From Nelumbo lutea (taxonomy: Eukaryota; Streptophyta; Magnoliopsida; Proteales; Nelumbonaceae), in NCBI GenBank assembly GCA_022828595.1, contig JAKGHH010000005.1, positions 27,230,193 to 27,294,192 on the forward strand: a stretch of 64,000 nt of DNA. Reading direction: 5' to 3'. The translations under genes and the position numbers were made by a program. Each line of letters starts with the position of its first letter. Within the stretch, counting starts at the first letter, position 1. The notes beneath the pieces were generated by a model, which was not told where the DNA came from, searched no databases, and was given only the letters and a program-made list of their open reading frames with translations. Positions 23,640 to 35,655 of the stretch are shown here, piece after piece.

Positions 23640-25345
23640 AAGGCTTACCTCTCGTATGTTGCCTTGTTACTGAGATCCCTGCAGCTGAACTGAACGAAGA
23701 GAAGGTTTGAATGAGCTTGGAAGAGCTTTTAGATAGTTGGAAGTTTGGATATATTGTGCAAGTTTTAGATCTAAAACGTGATAAGTGGATTCAAAATTTC
23801 AAGTTCAAATGCTTGGAGATTTTCTTACGAATGGGTTACCTGTAGGAGTTGGGCATGCTCCTTTGGCTCTTTCTTTTGTCTTTCTTCTCTCTAGATCCCC
23901 CTCTCCCAAGTCCTCTCGAAATCCCCCTTCAACTCCTCTTGAGCTCGAGTTGGGTTAGTATTTATAGAGAAAGGAAGTGGGAGAGTTCTGAAATTCGTTC
24001 AATTGAAGGGCTTGGGCTTCAAGAGAGCTTTTGCAAGAAAAAGGGCAAGGATTTTTCAAAGAAAAAGGTGTTCATTTAAGCTTTCCTCCTTGATGAAATA
24101 TTTTCTTTGATTTTGGATGGTTTTTATAGGTTTTGTGCATCTAGTGGGAGATTGGGGCGTGCTTATCATGGAAGTCTCATATTTGGGGCTACCAGTGACA
24201 GAAAATATAAATTTGACCCACTTACAAAAGTTATTTTGTTTTTTCTTAGTTTTAAGTGGGGGTATCTTTGGGTCTATTAGGCTCAGTTTCATTGGTCCAG
24301 GTATTTGATCATGTCAAGAATGAGTTTGAGATCAGCCATGACCCTTTTGAGGTTTCAGCTTGAGACAAATAAGGTGGGGATTCGATCTGGCACATCAAAA
24401 TGGCATCTTCCTAGTTTAATGGTTAAAGGGGATATTAGGTCGTGAAATTTGACGTGCTAGGGTTTTTTGGGTCTCTGAACACAGTGGTGAGGTACGATTG
24501 GTCTAATGAAATTTGGTGGGTAGAACCCTTGCTTAATGAAATTTGGTGGGTAACCACTTTTGAATGTCCTGAATTTGATGGAGGTGATGGATCTTTAATG
24601 TAGATTGATTGATTTAGTTTGGGTCTAGGTTTTAGCCAATAGTTTATCAATTAACGAGAAGGTTTAAAATGGAACCACTTTCTTAATGGTCTAATGAAGG
24701 AGTTTAGTAATGAAATTTTATGCTAGGGTTTTTAGGGTTTTCAAATACAATGGTGAGTTTTGATTGGACAAATGAAGTTAGGGTGATAGATGATAAGATT
24801 TAATCAATGCAATTTGTTGAAATAGGATCTAGGCTTGATGGTGAGTCAAATGAGGGAATTTTGGGATGAAATTTGGTGAGTAGGAACGAATTAAGGTGAA
24901 GAGTCAATTGGATGGTTCTAATCTAAAAAGGAAATGGTTAATCTAGGTTCTCTAATTTTAGTTGTGCAGGGCCGTTAAAATGGGACATTGGTGTTTTTAT
25001 GGTTAATTGTCATAGATTCACGGTGAGATTTGTTAGTTAATTGTATCCTAGTGATCTTAAGGCAATGGATGCATTGGATCAGGTTGTTAGAAAAAAAGGA
25101 GTTGGCATGATGAATGCTGGATGTGTAACTAATTTATAGTTTTCCAAACTATGGGTCATACCCAATTGGATGTCAATGTTGATCTCAAGGTTTTCATTTT
25201 CCTATGGATTATGTCAAAAGAGGGAATTTTAGCTTTGGAAAGTCTTAATTTGATCCAGTTTTGTTTCATAATTTCGGGTTCTAAAAAGAAGGTATGGAGA
25301 GTTGAAGTGAAGGGACCAAGCAAAAATTGGGTGCTGATGGTCTTA
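23640..25345 (-). mobile_element. LTR-like block L2 (minus)
   Basis: On the minus strand the block begins near ATCAGCACCCAATTTTTGC (about 25345), carries the 167-bp repeat family (25020-24420), then a TATA box at 23966 and CT-rich sequence. This order (start, U3 repeats, TATA, pyrimidine-rich leader) fits an LTR. It is same-strand with L1 and head-to-head with L3. Confidence 0.55.
23959..23966 (-). promoter_or_regulatory. TATA box of LTR-like block L2
   Basis: Minus strand CTCTATAAATACTAACCC; CT-rich DNA precedes and follows it. Confidence 0.5.
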
Positions 25346-25352
25346 TAGCTTG

Positions 25353-27290
25353 GTGTCAACACCCGATTTTTGCTCAATATGCCTCTTGAACCCCAAATTC
25401 CTAATCAGACCCTTTCAATCCTTCTAAAACACTAAAAAACCCAAGAAACCCGGATTTTACCCAAATAGCCCTCAAATCCATTGCTAAACCTACCTAATAC
25501 CAATCCAATGGCCTCGATCAATCCCGTATACACTTTTTATCAAACACCACCATCAAACTTGAGACCTCTCAAAATACCTACCCATAAAATTTCATCTCAA
25601 GATTCCTTTGTTACCCCTTTATTAAGCAAAGGTTCCTTTCTGATGTCTGCCCAAATTCCCTTGATCTTAACACATTTGAAATGATCAAACCATACCATTA
25701 AACTCTGGATACATCAAAATACCTACCCATAATGTTTCAACCCCAAATTCCCCTATTTTCCCTTCCATCAAACCAAGATTTCATTATAGAACATCCTATT
25801 GACCCAAATTCCTATAATCTTGATCCTCCAAGACTAATCAGACATCACCATTTGATCCCGAACACTTTCAAATACCCACCTGTAAAATTTTAACCCAAAA
25901 CACCTTTGTTTACCCCTTCGCCGCACCTAAATTCCGTTTCGAAACTTCAATTTGACCAGATTCCAAATCCTTCCGATCCTGGCTTAGCTGGCCCAATATG
26001 ACCTTACTAATCACCTCAAACTATCCAAAAGCCCTACCCTATGAAAATTTACCCAAAACTACCTTTATTTCCTCTTCATCACACCAAGATTTCGTCTTAA
26101 TGTTCTACATTGACGGAATCAAGCCCTTTCCAGATTTGCCTATCTAAGCCCATTTGGCCCAATTTGAACCCCACCGGTCAATCTTGAACGTCCAAAAACC
26201 CCACCCTATCAAATGTCAGCCAAAAATACCCTAATTTACCTCTTCATCCGAAAAGATAACATTTCAATTAATCTCGTGGGTCCACGTATGCAAAACCATT
26301 CTCTTCTCCTTTCTTCTTCTTCGTCTTGGCTGCTCTATCACCACTGAACCAAAGATGAAGAGAGTGCCGGCGACGAACCTGTAGTAATCTCCTCCACTTC
26401 GGCCAATCCATCTCTCTCCCTCTCTTCTTTCCTTTCTTCCATTTCTCTCCTGATTCTCACCCCTTCATCCTCTCTTTCTCTCTCCTTTAGATTTAACACC
26501 ACCACTGCAACGAGTTACAGTGGAAGATCTGAACCAAGCGGCGGCAACCTCCACGAAACCTTTCTTTCTCTCTGTTTCTCCACCTGTTTTAACCTCTCTC
26601 TAGGTTATCCCCGATTGCCACCGAAGGCCATTTTTATCTGAGACGGAGGGCTAGAATCCCTTGTTTTCATTTTCTCTGTCAATTAAATAGGAACGATGAC
26701 TGATCTGTCCTCGTCAGTTTCAATCAAAACCCGCGCCTAGGTTGTCGAATCTCTTCTTCTAGTTTTCGGTTGAAGCCCCCAACTGCCATTGTCGATCGAA
26801 GAAAGGAACTCAGGGGTACATCTCGGACTCAGCCAATTCCCAATCCTTTGTTATTTCCGTTGTTAAATGAAAAGTTTACAAAGGCTGCTACTGTGACCGT
26901 GTTCATTCAAGCTTCCATCACCAACCAAATGCTAAAGCTCGCTGTCTACTAAGATCTCCCTTCATTCGAGTGCTCATTCTCAAATATCAATGGACTCAAC
27001 TTCCCTATTTAGATCGTCCCTAGATCGAGCGTTTCTTCTCATCACCCTCCCGTTCACAGCATTCAATCTTGATATCAGGCCACATTCCAACTAGCGCCCA
27101 TACTGCTTTCTCTGCATCTGATTTTATTTCTTTTCTTGTTTTGTTCGGCTTTCTCTATATCTATAGCTGGAAGGAGAGAGACATAGCTGATTCAGCTCTT
27201 ATAAACTCTCGACACCAACCCAGATTAACTAGTCCTTTTTTTTTTGTAGGATTTAGATGGTTATGTAAACTTTTTAGAAACTAAACCGGT
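25353..27290 (+). mobile_element. LTR-like block L3 (plus), inverted relative to L2
   Basis: It starts TGTCAACACCCGATTTTTGC, mirroring L2 with only about 10-15 bases between. The complement of the 167-bp unit repeats at about 25640, 25800, 25965 and 26130. CT-rich and GC-richer sequence follows (26280-26700), then TATATCTATAG and CTTATAAACTC near 27160-27200. No coding region. The right end is not defined. Confidence 0.5.
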
Positions 27291-28994
27291 TCTATTTTTT
27301 GAATGTTTCAGTTTTCTTTCCAGCTAAATGAGATGACGTTATTAATAATGTTAATTCTCCTCTTTATTTTCTCTAGGGATTGAAGCTTAGATTTCTCTGT
27401 GATAGGGTGTTCATTGAAAGCTTGAAATCATGATATATCGGTTTATTCTTCTCTCTTGCTCTAATAATTGGATTTGATTTGATTCTGAAATTGAAATTGT
27501 TTTATTGTGATATATGTTCATGCCTTCTATTGGATGTCTATATGATTCTGATGTCGTTTATGACCATGAGATAGAATAGTAGATGATTGAGTAGTGTGAG
27601 ATTTTCAATTTCTGCAGCTTAGAGAAAACTAAAATAATAAATAATAAACATAAATAATGATAAGTAGTTAGGGAGGATTTATTTTTATGCTGATTTATTC
27701 TTGTATTTTGTTCTCATTTATGCTTGTTTGTTTGAGACACCATATGGGCCTCACCTCTCCCATCCGAGTTTTAGGTGTAGCCAATGCCTCGTACTTTGGA
27801 GTCATTATAAATGTAAAACAATTTTTATGCCATTCTTGAAAGTCTTATCATCTCCATTTGTGGCGATTCCAAATCCAGTCCAAGTGAGCCTTTCCCGATG
27901 CTCACACTTAGACAGCAGGAATTAGCTCGATCGATGAAAGTAATGTTGTTGGACGAAAAAAAAAGGTTAAGTCTTAAGTTGTGTTTCAATTCTGTGAAAC
28001 TATAACTATCTTCATCCATGGCATATGGGTTGTACGTACTCTTCCAGGGGTTATATCTATTCGCATATACGATTGGCAGGAGTCTTAGTCATTAGTGTAT
28101 TGCTTTAAATTCTAAGGCATCTATGAGAGAAACCCCAAGATCAAGAGATGCATGGCAGCTGTCAAATCGGAGTGAGATCTAGGTCGTTGGTGATAAGCTA
28201 CTCTGAATCATTAAGGATCCCAAGGGACCAGGACTTTATCGGTTTCTTTTGGATATTGGGGAGATTAAAGCAAAGCTAGGTCATTCTCAGCTCGGTAAGT
28301 TCAACCCAATGTTCGATGTCATTCTCAGCTCGGTAAGTTCCTTTTGCTCTTTTTTATTATGTCCTTGTCTAGTAGTTCTAATTCAAACTCTAGTTATTCT
28401 AGTAATCGGCTGAGCTTTCCAGTTTGCAAGTAATCACCTTACATCAGTTGAGGAGAGCATTATGGTCGAGGTTAAGGAGACTAAGGCCTATGGACTTTGG
28501 GTCAAGAATGAGTCCATTCTTGGAATCGAGATCGAAGAGGAGGTAAGGTATGAGCTTCCCAAGGATAGTATTGGCAAGACATAAGGGTGATACCAAGATG
28601 ACCATGGCCCCAATACTGAGGAGGCATAATATGTTTCTTTCCTTTCCTGTGTATATGTTCTGGGCCTTTGTTCCTTTGCATTTTTATTCCTTTTTCTCTT
28701 TTATTTGTATTGTAAACTTTGTGCGACTCAGGAAGCCAAGGCCTTTAAATGACACGTAATGAAATTTGGTTTTAAGAACAGAACTATTATTCCTTCAATT
28801 TTCCTTTTAAGTTTGTTTGCTAGTCCATACTCAAGTTAGCTTATCCAAGGCCTTTGTAAGAATTAGGGCAGGTCGATAAATGTTGTGATGTGACCGAAGC
28901 TTATGTCAAGTTAGGGCAAGTCAGTAGCCATGGTGGAATGGCCAAGGTTTGCATGGAGTTGGTGTGGGTATGTTTTTGTAATGAATTGACCAAG
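27291..28994. other. No gene seen; one 53-bp duplication
   Basis: The phrase TCATTCTCAGCTCGGTAAG occurs at about 28266 and 28319. A readable stretch at 28450-28590 (MVEVKETKAYGLWVKNE) matches no family I know. The rest is AT-rich non-coding. Confidence 0.35.
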
Positions 28995-29870
28995 GCCTAA
29001 GTGTAGAATTTAGTCGTTCATTTCCTCAACAGAGCCATCCAGTATGTGGATGAACTACCCTTCTAGTGGTGGCCTAAGTTGTGGGAAGTTAGTGCAACAA
29101 CTGGGTCGGCACAACCAAGGGAGAAAACCCAATTGTTTGGTTGTATGGCTTAAGTCTTTCAACCATTTAATTCCTCATGTGAACCTTCTAGCCTTCTTTA
29201 CGAGCTAGACTTATACTAGTGATCAGGTTTTGGCCAATCAGCATGACCAGTGAATCGAAAAAAGTCCAGCTCAGTAGCTTAACTACTCAGTCATCGTTCC
29301 TTGTTGAGCCTATTTAAGCAGGCCACGCTTGATGCTACCTCGATCGATGTGATAGCTCAGTTGGCACGACCAAGAATGATATCCCTATTATTCCATCAAG
29401 TGGATTGTATGAGCCTTTTTATTCATTCAATTCCTCAACTAAACCTTCTATCTGGCTGAGTTGGGTTTGTACTGGTGACCGGGCCTTGGCTCATCGGTGC
29501 GACCAATGTATCAGCATAGTTCGGCTCGGTGGATCAACTACTTGGCCTGTTGGCCACCATTCCCTAGTGAGCCTATCTTGGTTATGTCCTTAAGTCAGCC
29601 ACGCTTGGTGGTGGTTCAATTGGTGTACAACTAGGGGCAATAACCCTATTGTTCCATCAAGTGTCCGTATGAGGTTCAGTCATTTAATTCCGTGGCTAAA
29701 CCTCCCAGCCCTTCTGGATAAGTTGGGCTCATACTAGTGACTGGGCCTTGACTTGTCAATATAGCTAATAATTCAATTGTTGGGTCATCATTCCCTACTA
29801 AGCCTAACTCAATTAGGTCTTTAGGGATTGGGGCCCCATTGCCTTTCTTTCCTGTAGAAGTAGATATGAT
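28995..29870 (+). repeat. Tandem repeat, about 255-bp unit, around three copies
   Basis: Anchors: ATTTAATTCCTCA at 29166, ATTCAATTCCTCAAC at 29426 and ATTTAATTCCGTGGC at 29682. Each is followed by a CTTCTAGCC/CTTCTATCT phrase, TAGTGAYYRGGYYTTGGC and CATTCCCTAGTGAGCCTA-like words. A partial copy lies at 29013. It sits beside a minus-strand gypsy gag remnant, so it is probably part of a retroelement untranslated region. Confidence 0.7.
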
Positions 29871-30004
29871 ATTTGGAACAAAAACCAAATTCTATTAGAA
29901 CTCAAATTGTAAGGTACAAAAGGTTTTCTAGAACTGGTCAACATTTTGTTATAAGTACTATCGAGCCAAGGCTTCTTCAAGTTTTCGAGATGTAAACTCC
30001 AATG

Positions 30005-30700
30005 CTCATTGTTGGTCGGTCGTCTTGTTCATATTCTCACTTTCTAGACCTACCTTGTGTCGTTTACGGGAGATGCAACTTCTGAAGTACCCTCGCCAAA
30101 ATGAGGTATTCAATTGTGTTCTTGAGTTTTCAATAGTCATCAATGTCATGCCCACAACCTCAGTGGAATCTGCAATATCTATTCTTATCTTCTCGATCGG
30201 ATTTAAGCTTGTCACACCTGAGGAAGGGATTATCTCAAACTCGAAGAAAGATCTTCTTTCGCAAAATGTTCAAGGGAGTGTAATAGTTATAGTTTGGAAC
30301 CTTCGAGATCTGGACAAGGTCATTGTCACGGGATCTTCTATGGCCACAGAATTTATTATTGATTGCGTTATGATTTTGAGTGATGGGCTCGGTTACTTGA
30401 GGCTTAAGGATTATGGTTATTCTAGGGAGATCGTCTTGGTTGGATTTTAAGGTAGGTAGTCTAAGAGGTCAAGTAGTTAGGGTCCCGACCCTATTGCTTG
30501 CTCTGCTAGTTCAGGTAGTGTGCCTGGTTTTCTTTGGACCAATGAGGGTTATTCTTGGAAGGTTGTTCGGTTCGACTATCAATATGATTGCATTAAATTT
30601 GTTCGGTTATCGACCCAATGTTGGAGATTCTTAATTTGTTCTAGTGTGGCAGGTTGGACCTCTCGAGCTGGTTGTTGAGGATTTGATGGGAGAAGTTGGT
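30005..30700 (-). pseudogene. gypsy gag remnant
   Basis: Minus strand at 30292-30250 reads YNYYTPLNILRKKIF, and about 30195-30060 reads KNRYCRFHXGCGHDIDDY followed by KLKNTIEYLILARVLQKL. This is the YFTPLN motif, the C-X2-H...GH zinc-knuckle phrase and the LK..IE.LI helix of plant Tat-type gag. The last metal ligand (Cys) is replaced by Tyr and stops interrupt. Downstream pol is absent. The plus-strand frame over the same bases is a shadow. Confidence 0.65.
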
Positions 30701-32411
30701 TTTCAAGTCAGTTCACTACGGCTATGGAGACCTATTAAGAGGGACTGATTCCCTAATGGTGTTGGTGCATGTTTTTAGAGGCATGGTTGTACAACTTCTT
30801 GGTCGGTTCCCATAAACGGCACCGATTTGTTGTAGTCTAAATCCAATAACAAATATAGAGGAAAGAGGACGGACCTAGGTGAGCCAATGAACCAAGTTAC
30901 TTTCTAAGACCTGCAAAAGGGTAGAGAGTCCTAATGTGTGTCTCCGAGGTGAATTCTCCAATGCTTAAGTCAGTAAGTGAGCAAGAGATCTGAGACCAAG
31001 CAAAAAATGTTAGTCGGCAAGGAAAGCAAAAAAGGAAAGAGGTTGGAGGGTGTTGCATTTTGTATACCTTTTCCTAGAGATACCATACCTAGTCTTGCTA
31101 GGAGACAACTACTGGACCTAAAGTCATTAACAGCTGATCCTTTCTAAGCATGCCTTGTGCATTGTATGAAACTGACTAATCGAATCGACGCTTAACCAAT
31201 TTGGATCATCGGAGGGCTCTTTAATTCGTTCTAGGACACATGGCGGCACGGATCCGGGCCACGCATATTGGCCTCATCAAGTAGAACATAAATCTAAACA
31301 TAAAGTATATATAAGCATATACATTTAATTCTATTTTTTATTCACTTATAAATGAATTGAATTCCAATTTGGATAAACCAATACTATTTACAACCCTATA
31401 AGCAAAGCCTTTTGCAAGGACCATTAGGTGCTCATATAGGGAGGGTATGGGGAAAAACTTCAGCTATTTGGAAGAAAACAATCTCGTCGATTTTTCAGCT
31501 TGTAGCATGACATAAGACTTTTTGACTAAAAGCATATTGATGGTAAATATCTTTTTGCTGAAGCTCATGATAATGTATTGGGCTCCCAAAATAGTCTGGC
31601 TGTTTTCTCTGGACAGCAAAAGGTTTCCCGGGTATGAGTGTGGGGCTAAAAGGGCCCTTTGTCCATGTGTCCCGGGCACATGGTGTGAAGTTTCTTATAC
31701 ATGGAATGGCATCTTTCAGGCTCTAGCTGTAGGGCAACATAGGTCAAAGTGGAGACACATGCACATGACTTGGATTACATTTCTGCCCTTTTGTACTCTC
31801 AGGCTATGTAACCAAGAAAGAAACAAACACGAAATGTTTTCAAGAAATTTTACAAATATTCTTAAGGCTGCACTTGAAAACAATGCAAATAAGTGTGAAT
31901 GCAAATATGTAGTGTAAAACAGTTCATATAATTGCAAAGTTGGGTTAGTTTTGCACTAACAAATTTACTTTATACCAGACAGACTTCTAGCTGTAATGGA
32001 TGTAAACATAGATTTCAATAAAGTATATGCTTTTTCTTTTATAAAAAATCTACTTGAATGTAAATTTACTTCTTTTTTATTGATGTACTTTTACATCTTA
32101 TTATCAATGTCAATATGCATTGGCCTGTCATTTGTCAATGCATAAATGTAACGTTGCCAAATACATGCAAAAGTGAATCAAAGTGCAAATTTACCCTGAA
32201 CCAGTTTACACTCCATTTGCATCGTTTCCAAACGCAACCTAATTTTTGAGTGGGTCATAGGTAGGTTGGGACCTCTTTGTTATTCATGGTTGCGTGAGAA
32301 ATGCTAGGACAAATAGCTTACATCGTGCCCATTCCAATGGATGTCTGGTAGTTTGTAGGCTAATTGTGACTTGTCAGTTAGGGCACAATTCGGGTTAGTC
32401 CGAATTAACAT
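30701..32411. other. No gene seen
   Basis: Open frames up to 131 codons on either strand show no recognisable motif and mirror each other's stop depletion. Sequence is AT-rich and non-repetitive at the scale I can read. Confidence 0.35.
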
Positions 32412-32803
32412 TTTGGGGGCGTTCTTTTTTTGGATTTTGAGAGGAAAAGTTGGTAGGATTTTGGTTCCCATTGACCAAGAATCCCACGTTCTTTTTTCAG
32501 TTTTATGTGGGGACTAAGTAAAATTTATTTTCCTAGGTATCATTTACCCAGGAAAGTGATACCCATCTTCTAGGTGGGTAAGTAACTTCCCCACATAAGG
32601 GGAAAATTACCAACACTTGAATGGGACAAAAATATCCCTTTTAATAATGAATTTCTTTGGTTAAAATGGTCATTGCCTTATTTACTTGGGAAATAAATAA
32701 CATGGGCAAATGCACTTACTCGAGTAAATGTTTCCCGGGAAAAACTTACTCAGATAATTTCATTTACCCGGATAATTAATTTACCAAAAAGCGAATAGGG
32801 CCT
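32412..32803. mobile_element. Possible MITE with imperfect inverted ends
   Basis: Left end GGGGGCGTTCTTTTTTTGG and complement of right end GGCCCTATTCGCTTTTTGG match at about 12 of 19 positions. Internal words (TTTACCCAGG, TTTACCCGG, CCCGGG) recur in both orientations. No convincing target duplication found. Confidence 0.35.
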
Positions 32804-33131
32804 TTACGCTACTTTATGCTTAGACTTTTGGCCCAAGATCATTCAAATTTTAATAAAAGCTCAAATCGAACCTGCCCAAGTTGCACCCTTACTTGTGAGG
32901 CCTTCAATTGAGTTGTAACCTAAAACATTATTCTTTCTCAATTTAGGATCGCATGGTCCAAGTAAAAACATTTGTGGCACATCTTGGGTTAGCATTGATT
33001 TCGATACAAGCTAGGTGATGTCTTTTAAGTGTCCGGGTTCTGTATGTAGCTTTGGAATTCAGATTAGCTGAATGTGATGGCTATTCAATGGGTTGTGGAA
33101 CAAATGATTATTGGAAGGGATTGGTTTGGGT

Positions 33132-33521
33132 TAGGGGTGTTAATGGACCTGTTTTTGGTAGGACCCCACCCAAATCAAAATCAATTTGGACGGATTGGAT
33201 GGACCAATAAAACATATTGAATTGGACCAATCCAGACTTAATGGTCCAAAGTATTTATTGGATTGGAATGAACCCGGTCCATCCATAATGGATTTATAAT
33301 GGATTGGGTCGGATTGAACCAATATCTGATCCATTGATAGAAGATAAGAATACAGGTATACAAATGGACCAGGTTTGGGTTTGAAACTTGGAACCAATTT
33401 GAATAGATTGGACGGTCCAGAAAATTGACCCAAAGTATACATTTGATTAGAGGACCTGGTCCATTGGATTCCTATTACACTGGATTGGATTGGACCAAAT
33501 CTGGTCCAACTAAAACCCCTA
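33132..33521. mobile_element. hAT-type MITE, 390 bp
   Basis: Terminal inverted repeats TAGGGGTGTTAATGGACC and, complemented from the right, TAGGGGTTTTAGTTGGACC. Flanking 8-bp duplication: GTTTGGGT on the left, GTTTGGAC on the right (6 of 8). The interior is rich in GGATTGG/TGGACC words. 8-bp duplications are typical of hAT elements. Confidence 0.75.
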
Positions 33522-33706
33522 GTTTGGACTATTCTGAACCAAACCAACCGGTTCTGTACATTTGCTCATTCGATCAGGACTGGGTCTACCCTGACCTGGA
33601 CTAGACCCAACCAATCGATAACTACTGGACCCAGTTGCCGCCTGTATAGATTCAATAGGATAGTCATTCTTAACACCTATTTGCAAACATGTACCATCCA
33701 CTAGGA

Positions 33707-33916
33707 TGGGGATAACTTTGATTGTTAGGGGCTAACAGCCTATACTGTTGAGAGAGTTTCTGGGCTAGACATGTTAAACCCATTCATGTCCATCCTTTTT
33801 GTCATAAGAAAATAGGAGCAATTTCTATTTTACCCCATTCTCGTGGTAACGTGGCATTACCAAAAATGCTCTCAACAGCATAGGCCGCTGGCCCCCAACA
33901 ACCAAAGTTATCCCCA
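33707..33916. mobile_element. Fold-back MITE, 210 bp
   Basis: Long inverted repeats: left TGGGGATAACTTTGATTGTT, right complement TGGGGATAACTTTGGTTGTT, continuing into GGGGSC and AGCCTATRCTGTTGAGAG for about 55 bases. No coding content. Confidence 0.75.
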
Positions 33917-34108
33917 TGCGCAAAAACTTTGGCTGTAATAGGCCAATAACCTATGCTATTGAGAACATTAATGGAAATGTCATGTTACCATGAGAGTAGG
34001 GTAAACTACTAATTGCCCCTATTTTCTTTTGCCCAAAAAGATAAACATGGGCATGAATGGGTTAACCAAAAAACGGTGTTGGCCCCCAACAGCCAAAGTT
34101 TTTGCTCA
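33917..34108. mobile_element. Second fold-back MITE of same family, abutting the first
   Basis: Inverted ends GCGCAAAAACTTTGGCTG and, complemented, GAGCAAAAACTTTGGCTG. It shares inner words (GGCCCCCAACAGCC, CTATGCTATTGAGA) with the preceding element. The two are immediately adjacent. Confidence 0.65.
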
Positions 34109-34346
34109 TGGACATCAGATTCAGAATCTGGCTTATGTTTGACTGGTAAGATGATAAAAGTGGATTTGTGGACATGAATATGGAACAGTACATGTTTATA
34201 AATACATTGAATACATGTACTTGATAAATCCATCCTTGTCATCTCAAGCCAAACTTTGTTTTAATTCATCTAATCAGCTCATGCTGGATTAGGCGCAGCA
34301 GTTCTTCCATTTAGCATTATGGTAATATTTGTATTAATTATTAAAA

Positions 34347-34862
34347 GGGTAAATTAGCGAAACCTCTCCTAAAGTTTTTGACCATTGTATTAATTATAAT
34401 CACCTCCCATAAACTTTTTGATACAGTTGCAACTTGCAAGTAGACCCCCTGTTGGAATCCTATAACAAGAGGCAATGAAATCCAAAATACCTATGTAACA
34501 ATTGACTATTGAGGCTAGTTTCCACCAAAAAAAAATAATAATAATAATTCAAACTTTATAGACAAAAGAATGAATGTTTAAGTAATAAAATATGAAGGGC
34601 AAATTTGGAATAAGCACTTCAAAGGAGATTGGAAAGGTTGAGATAGCGATTGATATGAAGAGAAAATTTAGAAAATAAACATTTCGGTCAAAAGTAACTG
34701 CATGAGTATTTTGAACATTTTTCATGCTTATTAAAAGTTTCTAACAAAGAGAATCCACTTGCAACTGTGTCAAAAAGTTCAGGGAATATGATTACAATTA
34801 TTAAACTTTTGGGAATGTTTCAGCAACCATTAAAAACTTTAGGAGGTTTCAGCAATTTACCC
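34347..34862. mobile_element. Mutator-like MITE with long inverted repeats, 516 bp
   Basis: Left arm begins GGGTAAATTAGCGAAACC; the complement of the right arm begins GGGTAAATTGCTGAAACC. Similarity continues over about 110-130 bases, including CAGTTGCAA and ACTTTTTGAYACAG. Flanking 9-base duplication TTATTAAAA / TTATTATAA (8 of 9). Long arms and 9-bp duplication are typical of Mutator-like elements. Confidence 0.78.
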
Positions 34863-35655
34863 TTATTATAAAACAAGTAATGGTCATCTCGTCGCCAACT
34901 TAACCAAGTATTCTTTTACCAGCTCCAGTTCTTTCAGAACTTTTTCATTGAACCAATTTTTATCACTTCTGGAATTCAATAATTTACCAATCCAGTAATC
35001 AATCACAGGATAAAAAAGGTTTCCCACAGTGACTGGCTGAGGACTGACGGGCTTTTTAGGAGTTAGGTTCCTACCTCCATGGCTCCACCTGCAATTACAA
35101 GCGAAGGATTATAAATGGAATTTATAGACTGGAAGACTTTACACTAGTATCCTGAGGGCCCACATTCATCAGTATATATGGTGCCCCCGTATCTTGACCA
35201 ATACAAATTCAAATTCCAATTTTGAGTCCCAAAATTATACCCAAGGAAAAGCCTCAGTAGATGGGCGGCCAGTAGAAAAAGAGGATTAGATTTAACATTA
35301 TTCATCAACAATATCATTGCACCTTAAAGACACATAGGACATGGGTTAGAGAGGTGTATGATTTGCAATTAAAGAAAAAAAAAAAACACTATCCACCACT
35401 AGGTCCACGCTGTGTTCAGTGGACTACTCCTTTTGGAATGAAAACATATGAAGATTCTGGATATAAATACTGCTTTACTGCACCCATTACTCCATTAGTA
35501 GTTTGAGGCTATCTGGAGAACCCCATGTGACACCAACCTTTTAAATGGATAATCTAATTATCTATGCCGTGGCCAAATCAGCCTTCTCTTCCAGTACAGT
35601 GAAAATTCCATCTCAGCTGATGTGCATCTGAATTGAGAGGACTGAACCGCTAATT
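34863..35655 (-). other. 3' flank of HYL1, including its 3' untranslated region
   Basis: No reading frame. The transcript of the minus-strand gene must end here, but no canonical AATAAA is close enough downstream of the stop to place the cleavage site. Confidence 0.4.

Noticed and set aside
30025..30450. 141-codon plus-strand frame
   Set aside because: It overlaps the minus-strand gag remnant with a recognisable YCRFH and TPLN motif, so it is a shadow.
31522..31917. 131-codon plus-strand frame
   Set aside because: No recognisable domain, no splice or promoter context, and a comparable frame on the opposite strand; not supportable as a gene.
33140..33547. 135-codon minus-strand frame rich in Gly, Pro, Trp
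   Set aside because: It falls within a MITE made of GGATTGG/TGGACC words flanked by a target duplication.
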